From Inia geoffrensis (Eukaryota > Chordata > Mammalia > Artiodactyla > Iniidae), in assembly GCA_036417435.1 (NCBI GenBank), contig CM070910.1, positions 83,312,784 to 83,376,783 of the forward strand: a DNA stretch of 64,000 nucleotides, given 5' to 3'. Position 1 is the first letter of the stretch. Each line of letters starts with the position of its first letter. Below are positions 48,773 to 63,890 of this stretch, one piece after another. A model generated the notes under the pieces. It did not search any database. It was not told the origin of the DNA and saw nothing but the letters and a program-made list of their open reading frames with translations. The position numbers were made by a program, and so were the translations under genes.

Positions 48773-50620
48773 CCATTCCCTAACCCTAACCCTAAGCGAA
48801 ACCCTGAACGTGACCCTTTTCCGAGGCCTTACCCTCATCGGTGCCGTTGTCTTAACCAGTACAACAACACTAACTCGTGCCCTCACACTTACGCTAAACC
48901 TTAAGCATTGTCATACCCTAACCTGTACCCTAATCCCTGTCCATTCCCTAACCCTAACCCTAACCCGAATCCTAACCCTGACCCTCACCCGAAGCCTTAC
49001 CCTCACCCGTGCCCTAATCTTAACCAGGACACCAAGACTAACTCGTGCCCTGAAACGTACGCTAACACTAAACCGCAGCGGTACCCTAACCTGTACCCTA
49101 ATCCCTCTCCATTCCCTAACCCTACCCCTAACCTGAAACCTAACCATGACACTCACCCGAAACTTTACCCTCACCCGTGTCCTAATTTTAACCAGTACAT
49201 CAACACTAACCCATGCCCTCTAACGTACGCCAACCCTAAGCCATTGCCGTACACTAACCTGTACCCTAATCAATCCCCATTCCCTAACCCTAACCCTAAC
49301 CCTAACCCTTAACGTGACCCTCTTCCGAGGCCTTACCCTCACCCGTGCCCTAATCGTAAGCAGTAGACTAACACTAACTAGTGACCTCACACGTACGCTA
49401 AACCTTAAGCGTTGTGGTACCCTAAACTGTGCCCTAATATCTCCCCATTCCCTAACCCTAACCCTTACCCGAATTCTATCCCTGACCCTCACCCGAAACC
49501 TTCCCCTCACCCGTGCCCTAATCTTAACCAGGACACCAACACTAACTTGTGCCCTCACACGTACGCTAACCCTTAATCGTTGTCGTACCCTAAACTGTAC
49601 CCTAATCCCTCCCCATTCCCTAACCCTAACCCTAACCCGAATCCTAACCCTGACCCTCACCTGGATCCTTACCCTCACCTGTGCCCTAATCTTAACCAGG
49701 ATACTAACATTAACCCTTGCCCTCACACGAACGCTAACCCTTAAGCACTGTCGTACCCTAAGCTGTACCCTAATCCCTCTGCATTCCTTAACCCTAACCC
49801 TAACACTAATAGTAACCCTGACCCTCAACCGAAGCCTTACCCTAACCCGTGCCGTAATCTTAACCAGGACACCAAGACTAACTCGTGCCCTCAAACGTAC
49901 GCTAACACTAAACCGCAGCGGTACCCTAACCTGTACCCTAATCCCTCTCCATTCCCTAACCCTAACCCTAACCTGAAACCTAACCATGACACTCACCCGA
50001 AACTTTACCCTCACCCGTGTCCTAATTTTAACCAGTACATCAACACTAACCCATGCCCTGTAACGTACGACAACCCTAAGCCATTGCCGTACCCTAACCT
50101 GTACCCTAATCAATACCCATTCCCTAACCCTAACCCTAACCCTAACCCTTAACGTGACCCTCTTCCGAGGCCTTACCCTCACCCGTGCCCTAATCCTAAG
50201 CAGTAGACTAACACTAACTAGTGACCTCACACGTACGCTAAACCTTAAGCGTTGTGGTACCCTAAACTGTGCCCTAATATCTCCCCATTCCCTAACCCTA
50301 ACCCTAACCCGAATTCTATCCCTGACCCTCACCCGAAACCTTACCCTCACCCGTGCCCTAATCTTAAGCAGGACACCAACACTAACTTGTGCCCTCACAC
50401 GTACGCTAACCCTTAATCGTTGTCGTACCCTAAGCTGTACCCTAATCCCTCCCCATTCCTTAACGCTAACCCTAACCCCATCCCTAAACCTGACCCACTT
50501 CCGATGCCCTACCCTAACCAATGCCCTAATCTTAACCAGGACACAAACACTAACTCATGCCCTCAAACGTACGCTAACCCTTAAGCATTGTCGTACCCTA
50601 TCCTGTACCCTAATCCCTCC
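48773..50620 (+). repeat. HOR unit, 11-mer, 1848 bp (start of 7559 bp block, copy 1)
   Basis: M1 to M6, M7/M2 hybrid 49781, M3 49949, M4 50117, M5 50285, M8 50453. Private variants ccctcaaccgaagcc, cctggatcc and gccctgtaacgtacgac recur 7559 bp to the right. Confidence 0.91.
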
Positions 50621-51964
50621 CCATTCCCTAACCCTAACCCTAAGCGAAACCCTGAACGTGACCCTTTTCCGAGGCCTTACCCTCATCGGTGCCGTTGTCT
50701 TAACCAGTACACCAACACTAACTCGTGCCCTCACACTTACGCTAACCCTTAAGCATTGTCGTACCCTAACCTGTACCGTAATCCCTCTCCATTCCCTAAC
50801 CCTAACCCAAACCCGAATCCTAACCCTGACCCTCACCTGAAGCCTTACCCTCACCCGTGCCCTAATCTTAACCAGGACACCAAGACTAACTCGTGGCCTC
50901 AAACATACGCTAACACTAAACCGCAGCGGTACCCTAACCTGTACCCTAATCCCTCTCCATTCCCTAACCCTAAACCTAACCTGAAACCTAACCATGACAC
51001 TCACCCGAAACTTTACCCTCACCCGTGTCCTAATTTTAACCAGTACATCAACACTAACCCATGCCCTCTAACGTACGCCAACCCTAAGCCATTGCCATAC
51101 CCTAACCTGTACCCTAATCAATCCCCATTCCCTAACCCTAACCCTAACCCTAACCCTTAACGTGACCCTCTTCCGAGGCCTTACCCTCACCCGTGCCCTA
51201 ATCGTAAGCAGTACACTAACACTAACTAGTGACCTTACACGTACGCTAAACCTTAAGCGTTGTGGTACCCTAAACTGTGCCCTAATATCTCCCCATTCCC
51301 TAACCCTAACCGTAACCCGAATTCTATCCCTGACCCTCACCCGAAACCTTACCCGCACCCGTGCCCTAATCTTAACCAGGACACCAACACTAACTTGTGC
51401 CCTCACACGTACGCTAACCCTTAATCGTTGGCGTACCCTAAACTGTACCCTAATCCCTCCCCATTCCCTAACCCTAACCCTAACCCGAATCCTTACCCTG
51501 ACCCTCACCTGAAGCTTTACCCTCACCCGTGCCCTAATCTTAACCAGGACACTAACACTAACCCTTGCCCTCACACGAACGCTAACCCTTAAGCACTGTC
51601 GTACCCTAAGCGGTACCCTAATCCCTCTGCATTCCTTAACCCTAACCCTAACCCGAATCCTAACCCTGACCCTCACCCGAAGCCTTACCCTCACCCGTGC
51701 CCTAATCTTAACCAGGACACCAACACTAACTCGTGCCCTCACACGTACGCTAAACCTTAAGCGTTGTCGTACCCTAAATTGTACACTAATCCCTCCCCAT
51801 TCCTTAACCCTAACCCTAACCCCATCCCTAAACCTGACCCACTTCCGATGCCCTACCCTAACTAATGCCCTAATCTTAACCAGTACACAAACACTAACTC
51901 ATGGCCTCAAACGTACGCTAACCCTTAAGCATTGTCGTACCCTATCCTGTACCCTAATCCCTCC
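50621..51964 (+). repeat. HOR unit, 8-mer, 1344 bp (block copy B)
   Basis: M1 to M8, equivalent to 25808-27151 at 24813 bp distance. One visible difference from copy A is aaccgtaacccg in M5, which is shared with copy C. Confidence 0.92.
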
Positions 51965-53308
51965 CCATTCTCTAACCCTAACCCTAAGCGAAACCCTGAA
52001 CGTGACCCTTTTCCGAGGCCTTACCCTCATCGGTGCCCTTTTCTTAACCAGTACACCAACACTAACTCGTGCCCTCACACTTACGCTAACCCTTAAGCAT
52101 TGTCGTACCCTAACCTCTACCCTAATCCCTCTCTATTCCCTAACCCTAACCCTAACCCGAATCCTAACCCTGACCCTCACCCGAAGCCTTACCCTCACCC
52201 GTGCCCTAATCTTAACCAGGACACCAAGACTAACTCGTGCCCTCAAACGTACGCTAACACTAAACCGCAGCGGTACCCTAACCTGTAAGCTAATCCCTCT
52301 CCATTCCCTAACCATAACCCTAACATGAAACCTAACCATGACACTCACCCGAAACTTTACCCTCACCCGTGTCCTAATTTTAACCACTACATCAACACTA
52401 ACCCATGCCCTCTAACGTACGCCAACCCTAAGCCATTGCCGTACCCTAACCTGCACCCTAATCAATCCCCATTCCCTAACCCTAACCCTAACCCTAACCC
52501 TTAACGTGACCCTCTTCCGAGGCCTTACCCTCACCCGTGCCCTAATCGTAAGCAGTACACTAACACTAACTAGTGACCTCACACGTACGCTAAACCTTAA
52601 GCGTTGTGGTACCCTAAACTGTGCCCTAATATCTCCCCATTCCCTAACCCTAACCCTAACCCGAATTCTATCCCTGACCCTCACCCGAAACCTTACCCGC
52701 ACCCGTGCCATAATCTTAACCAGGACACCAACACTAACTTGTGCCCTCACACGTACGTTAACACATAATCGTTGTCGTACCCTAAACTGTACCCTAATCC
52801 CTCCCCATTCCCTAACCCTAACCCTAACCCGAATCCTAACCCTGACCCTCACCTGTAGCCTTACCCTCACCCGTGCCCTAATCTTAACCAGGACACTAAC
52901 ACTAACACTTGCCCTCACACGAACGCTAACCCTTAAGCACTGTCGTACCCTAAGCTGTACCCTAATCCCTCTGCATTCCTTAACCTTAACCATAACCCGA
53001 ATCCTAATCCTGACCCTCACCCGAAGCCTTACCCTCACCCGTGCCCTAATCTTAACCAGGACACCAACACTAACTCGTGCCCTCACACGTACGCTAAACC
53101 TTAAGCGTTGTCGTACCCTAAATTGTACCCTAATCCCTCCCCATTCCTTAACCCTAACCCTAACCCCATCCCTAAACCTGACCCACTTTCGATGCCCTAC
53201 CCTAACCAATGCCCTAATCTTAACCAGTACACAAACACTACCTCATGGCCTCAAACGTACGCTAACCCTTAAGCATTGTCGTACCCTATCCTGTACCCTA
53301 ATCCCTCC
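51965..53308 (+). repeat. HOR unit, 8-mer, 1344 bp (block copy B)
   Basis: M1 to M8, equivalent to 27152-28495. It carries gtgcccttttc in M1 and cacctgtagcc in M6, both shared with copy C and absent from copy A. Confidence 0.92.
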
Positions 53309-54484
53309 CCATTCCCTAACCCTAACCCTAAGCGAAACCCTGAACGTGACCCTTTTCCGAGGCATTACCCTCATCGGTGCCGTTGTCTTAACCAGTACAC
53401 CAACACTAACTCGTGCCCTCAAACTTATGCTAACACTTAAGCATTGTCGTACCCTAACCTGTACCCTAATCCCTCTCCATTCCCTAACCCTAACCCTAAC
53501 CCGAATCCTAACCCAGACCCTCACCCGAAGCCTTACCCTCGCCCGTGCCCTAATCTTAACCAGGACACCAAGACTAACTCGTGCCCTCAAACGTACGCTA
53601 ACACTAAACTGCAGCGGTACCCTAACCTGTACCCTAATCCCTCTCCATTCCCTAACCCTAACCCTAACCTGAAACCTAACCATGACACTCACCCGAAACT
53701 TTACCCTCACCCGTGTCCTAATTTTAACCAGTACATCAACACTAACCCATGTCCTCTAACGTACGCCAACCCTAAGCCATTGCCGTACCCTAACCTGTAC
53801 CCTAATCAATCCCCATTCCCTAAACCTAACCCTAACCCTAACCCTTAACGTGACCCTCTTCCGAGGCCTTACCCTCACCCGTGCCCTAATCGTAAGCACT
53901 ACACTAACAATAAGTAGTGATCTCACACGTACGCTAAACCTTAAGCGTTGTGGTACCCTAAACTGTACCCTAATATCTCCCCATTCCCTAACCCTAACCC
54001 TAACCCGAATTCTATCCCTGACCCTCACCCGAAACCTTACCCTCACCCGTGCCCTAATCTTAAGCAGGACACCAACACTAACTTGTGCCCTCACACGTAC
54101 GCTAACCCTTAATCGTTGTCGTACCCTAAGCTGTACCCTAATCCCTCCCCATTCCTTAACCCTAACCCTAACCCCATCCCTAAACCTGACCCACTTCCGA
54201 TGCCCTACCCTAACCAATGCCCTAATCTTAACCAGTACACAAACACTAACTCATGCCCTCAAACGTACGCTAACCCTTAAGCATTGTCGTACCCTATCCT
54301 GTACCCTAATCCCTCCCCATTCCTTAACCCTAACCCTAACCCCATCCCTAAACCTGACCCACTTCCGATGCCCTACCCTAACCAATGCCCTAATCTTAAC
54401 CAGTACACAAACACTAACTCATGGCCTCAAACGTACGCTAACCCTTAAGCATTGTCGTACCCTATCCTGTACCCTAATCCCTCC
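53309..54484 (+). repeat. HOR unit, 7-mer, 1176 bp, M8 doublet (block copy B)
   Basis: M1 to M5, M8, M8, equivalent to 28496-29671. M4 tail reads aaactgtaccctaatatc where copy A has aaactgtgccc. Confidence 0.91.
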
Positions 54485-56331
54485 CCATTCCCTAACCCTA
54501 ACCCTAAGCTAAACCCTGAACGTGACCCTTTTCCGAGGCCTTACCCTCATCGGTGCCGTTGTCTTAACCAGTACACCAACACTAACTCGTGCCCTCACAC
54601 TTACGCTAACACTTAAGCATTGTCGTACCCTAACCTGTACCCTAATCCCTCTCCATTCCCTAACCCTAACCCTAACCCGAATCCTAACCCTGACCCTCAC
54701 CCGAAGCCTTACCCTCACCCGTGCCCTAATCTTAACCAGGACACCAAGACTAACTCGTGCCCTGAAACGTACGCTAACACTAAACCGCAGCGGTACCCTA
54801 ACCTGTACCCTAATCCCTCTCCATTCCCTAACCCTAACCCTAACCTGAAACCTAACCATGACACTCACCCGAAACTTTACCCTCACCCGTGTCCTAATTT
54901 TAACCAGTACATCAACACTAACCCATGCCCTCTAACGTACGCCAACCCTAAGCCATTGCCGTACCCTAACCTGTACCCTAATCAATCCCCATTCCCTAAC
55001 ACTAACCCTAACCCTAACCCTTAACGTGACCCTCTTCCGAGGCCATACCCTCACCCGTGCCCTAATCGTCAGCAGTACACTAACACTAACTAGTGACCTC
55101 ACACGTACGCTAAACCTTAAGCGTTGTGGTACCCTAAACTGTGCCCTAATATCTCCCCATTCCCTAACCCTAACTCTACCCCGAATTCTATAACTGACCC
55201 TCACCCGAAACCTTACCCGCACCCGTGCCCTAATCTTAACAGGACACCAACACTAACTTGTGCCCTCACACGTACGCTAACACTTAATCGTTGTCGTACC
55301 CTAAACTGTACCCTAATCCCTCCCCATTCCCTAACCTTAACCCTAACCCGAATCCTAACCCTGACCCTCACCTGAAGCCTTACCCTCACCCGTGCCCTAA
55401 TCTTAACCAGGACACTAACACTAACCCTTGTCCTCACACGGACGCTAACCCTTAAGCACTGTCGTACCCTAAGCTGTACCCTAATCCCTCTGCATTCCTT
55501 AACCCTAACCCTAACACTAATAGTAACCCTGACCCTCACCCGAAGCCTTACCCTAACCCGTGCCGTAATCTTAACCAGGACACCAAGACTAACTCGTGCC
55601 CTCAAACGTACGCTAACACTAAACCGCAGCGGTACCGTAACCTGTACCCTAATCCCTCTCCATTCCCTAACCCTAACCCTAACCTGAAACCTAACCATGA
55701 CACTCACCCGAAACTTTACCCTCACCCGTGTCCTAATTTTAACCAGTACATTAACACTAACCCATGCCCTCTAACGTACGACAACCCTAAGCCATTGCCG
55801 TACCCTAACCTGTACCCTAATCAATCCCCATTCCCTAACCCTAACCCTAACCCTAACCCTTAACGTGACCCTCTTCCGAGGCCTTACCCTCACCCGTGCC
55901 CTAATCCTAAGCAGTAGACTAACACTAACTAGTGACCTCACACGTACGCTAAACCTTAAGCGTTGTGGTACCCTAAACTGTGCCCTAATATCTCCCCATT
56001 CCCTAACCCTAACCCTAACCCGAATTCTATCCCTGACCCTCACCCGAAACCTTACCCTCACCCGTGCCCTAATCTTAAGCAGGACACCAACACTAACTTG
56101 TGCCCTCACACGTACGCTAACCCTTAATCGTTATCGTACCCTAAGCTGTACCCTAATCCCTCCCCATTCCTTAACCCTAACCCTAACCCCATCCCTAAAC
56201 CTGACCCACTTCCGATGCCCTACCCTAACCAATGCCCTAATCTTAACCAGTACACAAACACTAACTCATGCCCTCAAACGTACGCTAACCCTTAAGCATT
56301 GTCGTACCCTATCCTGTACCCTAATCCCTCC
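54485..56331 (+). repeat. HOR unit, 11-mer, 1847 bp (block copy B)
   Basis: Same order as 29672-31518, with the same one-base loss near 55240 and the same ctataactgaccc variant. M4 has cgtcagcagtacac where copy A has cgtaagcagtacac. Confidence 0.91.
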
Positions 56332-58179
56332 CCATTCCCTAACCCTAACCCTAAGCGAAACCCTGAACTTGACCCTTTTCCGAGGCCTTACCCTCATCGG
56401 TGCCGTTGTCTTAACCAGTACAACAACACTAACTCGTGCCCTCACACTTACGCTAAACCTTAAGCATTGTCATACCCTAACCTGTACCCTAATCCCTGTC
56501 CATTCCCTAACCCTAACCCTAACCCGAATCCTAACCCTGACCCTCACCCGAAGCCTTACCCTCACCCGTGCCCTAATCTTAACCAGGACACCAAGACTAA
56601 CTCGTGCCCTGAAACGTACGCTAACACTAAACCGCAGCGGTACCCTAACCTGTACCCTAATCCCTCTCCATTCCCTAACCCTACCCCTAACCTGAAACCT
56701 AACCATGACACTCACCCGAAACTTTACCCTCACCCGTGTCCTAATTTTAACCAGTACATCAACACTAACCCATGCCCTCTAACGTACGCCAACCCTAAGC
56801 CATTGCCGTACACTAACCTGTACCCTAATCAATCCCCATTCCCTAACCCTAACCCTAACCCTAACCCTTAACGTGACCCTCTTCCGAGGCCTTACCCTCA
56901 CCCGTGCCCTAATCGTAAGCAGTAGACTAACACTAACTAGTGACCTCACACGTACGCTAAACCTTAAGCGTTGTGGTACCCTAAACTGTGCCCTAATATC
57001 TCCCCATTCCCTAACCCTAACCCTTACCCGAATTCTATCCCTGACCCTCACCCGAAACCTTCCCCTCACCCGTGCCCTAATCTTAACCAGGACACCAACA
57101 CTAACTTGTGCCCTCACACGTACGCTAACCCTTAATCGTTGTCGTACCCTAAACTGTACCCTAATCCCTCCCCATTCCCTAACCCTAACCCTAACCCGAA
57201 TCCTAACCCTGACCCTCACCTGGATCCTTACCCTCACCTGTGCCCTAATCTTAACCAGGATACTAACATTAACCCTTGCCCTCACACGAACGCTAACCCT
57301 TAAGCACTGTCGTACCCTAAGCTGTACCCTAATCCCTCTGCATTCCTTAACCCTAACCCTAACACTAATAGTAACCCTGACCCTCAACCGAAGCCTTACC
57401 CTAACCCGTGCCGTAATCTTAACCAGGACACCAAGACTAACTCGTGCCCTCAAACGTACGCTAACACTAAACCGCAGCGGTACCCTAACCTGTACCCTAA
57501 TCCCTCTCCATTCCCTAACCCTAACCCTAACCTGAAACCTAACCATGACACTCACCCGAAACTTTACCCTCACCCGTGTCCTAATTTTAACCAGTACATC
57601 AACACTAACCCATGCCCTGTAACGTACGACAACCCTAAGCCATTGCCGTACCCTAACCTGTACCCTAATCAATACCCATTCCCTAACCCTAACCCTAACC
57701 CTAACCCTTAACGTGACCCTCTTCCGAGGCCTTACCCTCACCCGTGCCCTAATCCTAAGCAGTAGACTAACACTAACTAGTGACCTCACACGTACGCTAA
57801 ACCTTAAGCGTTGTGGTACCCTAAACTGTGCCCTAATATCTCCCCATTCCCTAACCCTAACCCTAACCCGAATTCTATCCCTGACCCTCACCCGAAACCT
57901 TACCCTCACCCGTGCCCTAATCTTAAGCAGGACACCAACACTAACTTGTGCCCTCACACGTACGCTAACCCTTAATCGTTGTCGTACCCTAAGCTGTACC
58001 CTAATCCCTCCCCATTCCTTAACGCTAACCCTAACCCCATCCCTAAACCTGACCCACTTCCGATGCCCTACCCTAACCAATGCCCTAATCTTAACCAGGA
58101 CACAAACACTAACTCATGCCCTCAAACGTACGCTAACCCTTAAGCATTGTCGTACCCTATCCTGTACCCTAATCCCTCC
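56332..58179 (+). repeat. HOR unit, 11-mer, 1848 bp (7559 bp block, copy 2 begins inside M1)
   Basis: Same order as 48773-50620. The M1 is a junction: its left part has gaacttgaccc as at 31519, and its right part has the ccagtacaacaac and gtcataccc variants of 48773. The breakpoint lies between 56370 and 56393. Confidence 0.91.
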
Positions 58180-59523
58180 CCATTCCCTAACCCTAACCCT
58201 AAGCGAAACCCTGAACGTGACCCTTTTCCGAGGCCTTACCCTCATCGGTGCCGTTGTCTTAACCAGTACACCAACACTAACTCGTGCCCTCACACTTACG
58301 CTAACCCTTAAGCATTGTCGTACCCTAACCTGTACCGTAATCCCTCTCCATTCCCTAACCCTAACCCAAACCCGAATCCTAACCCTGACCCTCACCTGAA
58401 GCCTTACCCTCACCCGTGCCCTAATCTTAACCAGGACACCAAGACTAACTCGTGGCCTCAAACATACGCTAACACTAAACCGCAGCGGTACCCTAACCTG
58501 TACCCTAATCCCTCTCCATTCCCTAACCCTAAACCTAACCTGAAACCTAACCATGACACTCACCCGAAACTTTACCCTCACCCGTGTCCTAATTTTAACC
58601 AGTACATCAACACTAACCCATGCCCTCTAACGTACGCCAACCCTAAGCCATTGCCATACCCTAACCTGTACCCTAATCAATCCCCATTCCCTAACCCTAA
58701 CCCTAACCCTAACCCTTAACGTGACCCTCTTCCGAGGCCTTACCCTCACCCGTGCCCTAATCGTAAGCAGTACACTAACACTAACTAGTGACCTTACACG
58801 TACGCTAAACCTTAAGCGTTGTGGTACCCTAAACTGTGCCCTAATATCTCCCCATTCCCTAACCCTAACCGTAACCCGAATTCTATCCCTGACCCTCACC
58901 CGAAACCTTACCCGCACCCGTGCCCTAATCTTAACCAGGACACCAACACTAACTTGTGCCCTCACACGTACGCTAACCCTTAATCGTTGGCGTACCCTAA
59001 ACTGTACCCTAATCCCTCCCCATTCCCTAACCCTAACCCTAACCCGAATCCTTACCCTGACCCTCACCTGAAGCTTTACCCTCACCCGTGCCCTAATCTT
59101 AACCAGGACACTAACACTAACCCTTGCCCTCACACGAACGCTAACCCTTAAGCACTGTCGTACCCTAAGCGGTACCCTAATCCCTCTGCATTCCTTAACC
59201 CTAACCCTAACCCGAATCCTAACCCTGACCCTCACCCGAAGCCTTACCCTCACCCGTGCCCTAATCTTAACCAGGACACCAACACTAACTCGTGCCCTCA
59301 CACGTACGCTAAACCTTAAGCGTTGTCGTACCCTAAATTGTACACTAATCCCTCCCCATTCCTTAACCCTAACCCTAACCCCATCCCTAAACCTGACCCA
59401 CTTCCGATGCCCTACCCTAACTAATGCCCTAATCTTAACCAGTACACAAACACTAACTCATGGCCTCAAACGTACGCTAACCCTTAAGCATTGTCGTACC
59501 CTATCCTGTACCCTAATCCCTCC
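58180..59523 (+). repeat. HOR unit, 8-mer, 1344 bp (block copy C)
   Basis: M1 to M8, 7559 bp to the right of its partner at 50621. I saw no difference between the two in the stretches compared by eye. Confidence 0.92.
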
Positions 59524-60867
59524 CCATTCTCTAACCCTAACCCTAAGCGAAACCCTGAACGTGACCCTTTTCCGAGGCCTTACCCTCATCGGTGCCCTTT
59601 TCTTAACCAGTACACCAACACTAACTCGTGCCCTCACACTTACGCTAACCCTTAAGCATTGTCGTACCCTAACCTCTACCCTAATCCCTCTCTATTCCCT
59701 AACCCTAACCCTAACCCGAATCCTAACCCTGACCCTCACCCGAAGCCTTACCCTCACCCGTGCCCTAATCTTAACCAGGACACCAAGACTAACTCGTGCC
59801 CTCAAACGTACGCTAACACTAAACCGCAGCGGTACCCTAACCTGTAAGCTAATCCCTCTCCATTCCCTAACCATAACCCTAACATGAAACCTAACCATGA
59901 CACTCACCCGAAACTTTACCCTCACCCGTGTCCTAATTTTAACCACTACATCAACACTAACCCATGCCCTCTAACGTACGCCAACCCTAAGCCATTGCCG
60001 TACCCTAACCTGCACCCTAATCAATCCCCATTCCCTAACCCTAACCCTAACCCTAACCCTTAACGTGACCCTCTTCCGAGGCCTTACCCTCACCCGTGCC
60101 CTAATCGTAAGCAGTACACTAACACTAACTAGTGACCTCACACGTACGCTAAACCTTAAGCGTTGTGGTACCCTAAACTGTGCCCTAATATCTCCCCATT
60201 CCCTAACCCTAACCCTAACCCGAATTCTATCCCTGACCCTCACCCGAAACCTTACCCGCACCCGTGCCATAATCTTAACCAGGACACCAACACTAACTTG
60301 TGCCCTCACACGTACGTTAACACATAATCGTTGTCGTACCCTAAACTGTACCCTAATCCCTCCCCATTCCCTAACCCTAACCCTAACCCGAATCCTAACC
60401 CTGACCCTCACCTGTAGCCTTACCCTCACCCGTGCCCTAATCTTAACCAGGACACTAACACTAACACTTGCCCTCACACGAACGCTAACCCTTAAGCACT
60501 GTCGTACCCTAAGCTGTACCCTAATCCCTCTGCATTCCTTAACCTTAACCATAACCCGAATCCTAATCCTGACCCTCACCCGAAGCCTTACCCTCACCCG
60601 TGCCCTAATCTTAACCAGGACACCAACACTAACTCGTGCCCTCACACGTACGCTAAACCTTAAGCGTTGTCGTACCCTAAATTGTACCCTAATCCCTCCC
60701 CATTCCTTAACCCTAACCCTAACCCCATCCCTAAACCTGACCCACTTTCGATGCCCTACCCTAACCAATGCCCTAATCTTAACCAGTACACAAACACTAC
60801 CTCATGGCCTCAAACGTACGCTAACCCTTAAGCATTGTCGTACCCTATCCTGTACCCTAATCCCTCC
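59524..60867 (+). repeat. HOR unit, 8-mer, 1344 bp (block copy C)
   Basis: M1 to M8, partner of 51965-53308, sharing its gtgcccttttc variant. Confidence 0.92.
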
Positions 60868-62043
60868 CCATTCCCTAACCCTAACCCTAAGCGAAACCCT
60901 GAACGTGACCCTTTTCCGAGGCATTACCCTCATCGGTGCCGTTGTCTTAACCAGTACACCAACACTAACTCGTGCCCTCAAACTTATGCTAACACTTAAG
61001 CATTGTCGTACCCTAACCTGTACCCTAATCCCTCTCCATTCCCTAACCCTAACCCTAACCCGAATCCTAACCCAGACCCTCACCCGAAGCCTTACCCTCG
61101 CCCGTGCCCTAATCTTAACCAGGACACCAAGACTAACTCGTGCCCTCAAACGTACGCTAACACTAAACTGCAGCGGTACCCTAACCTGTACCCTAATCCC
61201 TCTCCATTCCCTAACCCTAACCCTAACCTGAAACCTAACCATGACACTCACCCGAAACTTTACCCTCACCCGTGTCCTAATTTTAACCAGTACATCAACA
61301 CTAACCCATGTCCTCTAACGTACGCCAACCCTAAGCCATTGCCGTACCCTAACCTGTACCCTAATCAATCCCCATTCCCTAAACCTAACCCTAACCCTAA
61401 CCCTTAACGTGACCCTCTTCCGAGGCCTTACCCTCACCCGTGCCCTAATCGTAAGCACTACACTAACAATAAGTAGTGATCTCACACGTACGCTAAACCT
61501 TAAGCGTTGTGGTACCCTAAACTGTACCCTAATATCTCCCCATTCCCTAACCCTAACCCTAACCCGAATTCTATCCCTGACCCTCACCCGAAACCTTACC
61601 CTCACCCGTGCCCTAATCTTAAGCAGGACACCAACACTAACTTGTGCCCTCACACGTACGCTAACCCTTAATCGTTGTCGTACCCTAAGCTGTACCCTAA
61701 TCCCTCCCCATTCCTTAACCCTAACCCTAACCCCATCCCTAAACCTGACCCACTTCCGATGCCCTACCCTAACCAATGCCCTAATCTTAACCAGTACACA
61801 AACACTAACTCATGCCCTCAAACGTACGCTAACCCTTAAGCATTGTCGTACCCTATCCTGTACCCTAATCCCTCCCCATTCCTTAACCCTAACCCTAACC
61901 CCATCCCTAAACCTGACCCACTTCCGATGCCCTACCCTAACCAATGCCCTAATCTTAACCAGTACACAAACACTAACTCATGGCCTCAAACGTACGCTAA
62001 CCCTTAAGCATTGTCGTACCCTATCCTGTACCCTAATCCCTCC
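60868..62043 (+). repeat. HOR unit, 7-mer, 1176 bp, M8 doublet (block copy C)
   Basis: M1 to M5, M8, M8, partner of 53309-54484 and 28496-29671. Confidence 0.91.
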
Positions 62044-63890
62044 CCATTCCCTAACCCTAACCCTAAGCTAAACCCTGAACGTGACCCTTTTCCGAGGCCT
62101 TACCCTCATCGGTGCCGTTGTCTTAACCAGTACACCAACACTAACTCGTGCCCTCACACTTACGCTAACACTTAAGCATTGTCGTACCCTAACCTGTACC
62201 CTAATCCCTCTCCATTCCCTAACCCTAACCCTAACCCGAATCCTAACCCTGACCCTCACCCGAAGCCTTACCCTCACCCGTGCCCTAATCTTAACCAGGA
62301 CACCAAGACTAACTCGTGCCCTGAAACGTACGCTAACACTAAACCGCAGCGGTACCCTAACCTGTACCCTAATCCCTCTCCATTCCCTAACCCTAACCCT
62401 AACCTGAAACCTAACCATGACACTCACCCGAAACTTTACCCTCACCCGTGTCCTAATTTTAACCAGTACATCAACACTAACCCATGCCCTCTAACGTACG
62501 CCAACCCTAAGCCATTGCCGTACCCTAACCTGTACCCTAATCAATCCCCATTCCCTAACACTAACCCTAACCCTAACCCTTAACGTGACCCTCTTCCGAG
62601 GCCATACCCTCACCCGTGCCCTAATCGTCAGCAGTACACTAACACTAACTAGTGACCTCACACGTACGCTAAACCTTAAGCGTTGTGGTACCCTAAACTG
62701 TGCCCTAATATCTCCCCATTCCCTAACCCTAACTCTACCCCGAATTCTATAACTGACCCTCACCCGAAACCTTACCCGCACCCGTGCCCTAATCTTAACA
62801 GGACACCAACACTAACTTGTGCCCTCACACGTACGCTAACACTTAATCGTTGTCGTACCCTAAACTGTACCCTAATCCCTCCCCATTCCCTAACCTTAAC
62901 CCTAACCCGAATCCTAACCCTGACCCTCACCTGAAGCCTTACCCTCACCCGTGCCCTAATCTTAACCAGGACACTAACACTAACCCTTGTCCTCACACGG
63001 ACGCTAACCCTTAAGCACTGTCGTACCCTAAGCTGTACCCTAATCCCTCTGCATTCCTTAACCCTAACCCTAACACTAATAGTAACCCTGACCCTCACCC
63101 GAAGCCTTACCCTAACCCGTGCCGTAATCTTAACCAGGACACCAAGACTAACTCGTGCCCTCAAACGTACGCTAACACTAAACCGCAGCGGTACCGTAAC
63201 CTGTACCCTAATCCCTCTCCATTCCCTAACCCTAACCCTAACCTGAAACCTAACCATGACACTCACCCGAAACTTTACCCTCACCCGTGTCCTAATTTTA
63301 ACCAGTACATTAACACTAACCCATGCCCTCTAACGTACGACAACCCTAAGCCATTGCCGTACCCTAACCTGTACCCTAATCAATCCCCATTCCCTAACCC
63401 TAACCCTAACCCTAACCCTTAACGTGACCCTCTTCCGAGGCCTTACCCTCACCCGTGCCCTAATCCTAAGCAGTAGACTAACACTAACTAGTGACCTCAC
63501 ACGTACGCTAAACCTTAAGCGTTGTGGTACCCTAAACTGTGCCCTAATATCTCCCCATTCCCTAACCCTAACCCTAACCCGAATTCTATCCCTGACCCTC
63601 ACCCGAAACCTTACCCTCACCCGTGCCCTAATCTTAAGCAGGACACCAACACTAACTTGTGCCCTCACACGTACGCTAACCCTTAATCGTTATCGTACCC
63701 TAAGCTGTACCCTAATCCCTCCCCATTCCTTAACCCTAACCCTAACCCCATCCCTAAACCTGACCCACTTCCGATGCCCTACCCTAACCAATGCCCTAAT
63801 CTTAACCAGTACACAAACACTAACTCATGCCCTCAAACGTACGCTAACCCTTAAGCATTGTCGTACCCTATCCTGTACCCTAATCCCTCC
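62044..63890 (+). repeat. HOR unit, 11-mer, 1847 bp (block copy C)
   Basis: Same order as 54485-56331 and 29672-31518, including the single-base loss near 62799. Confidence 0.91.
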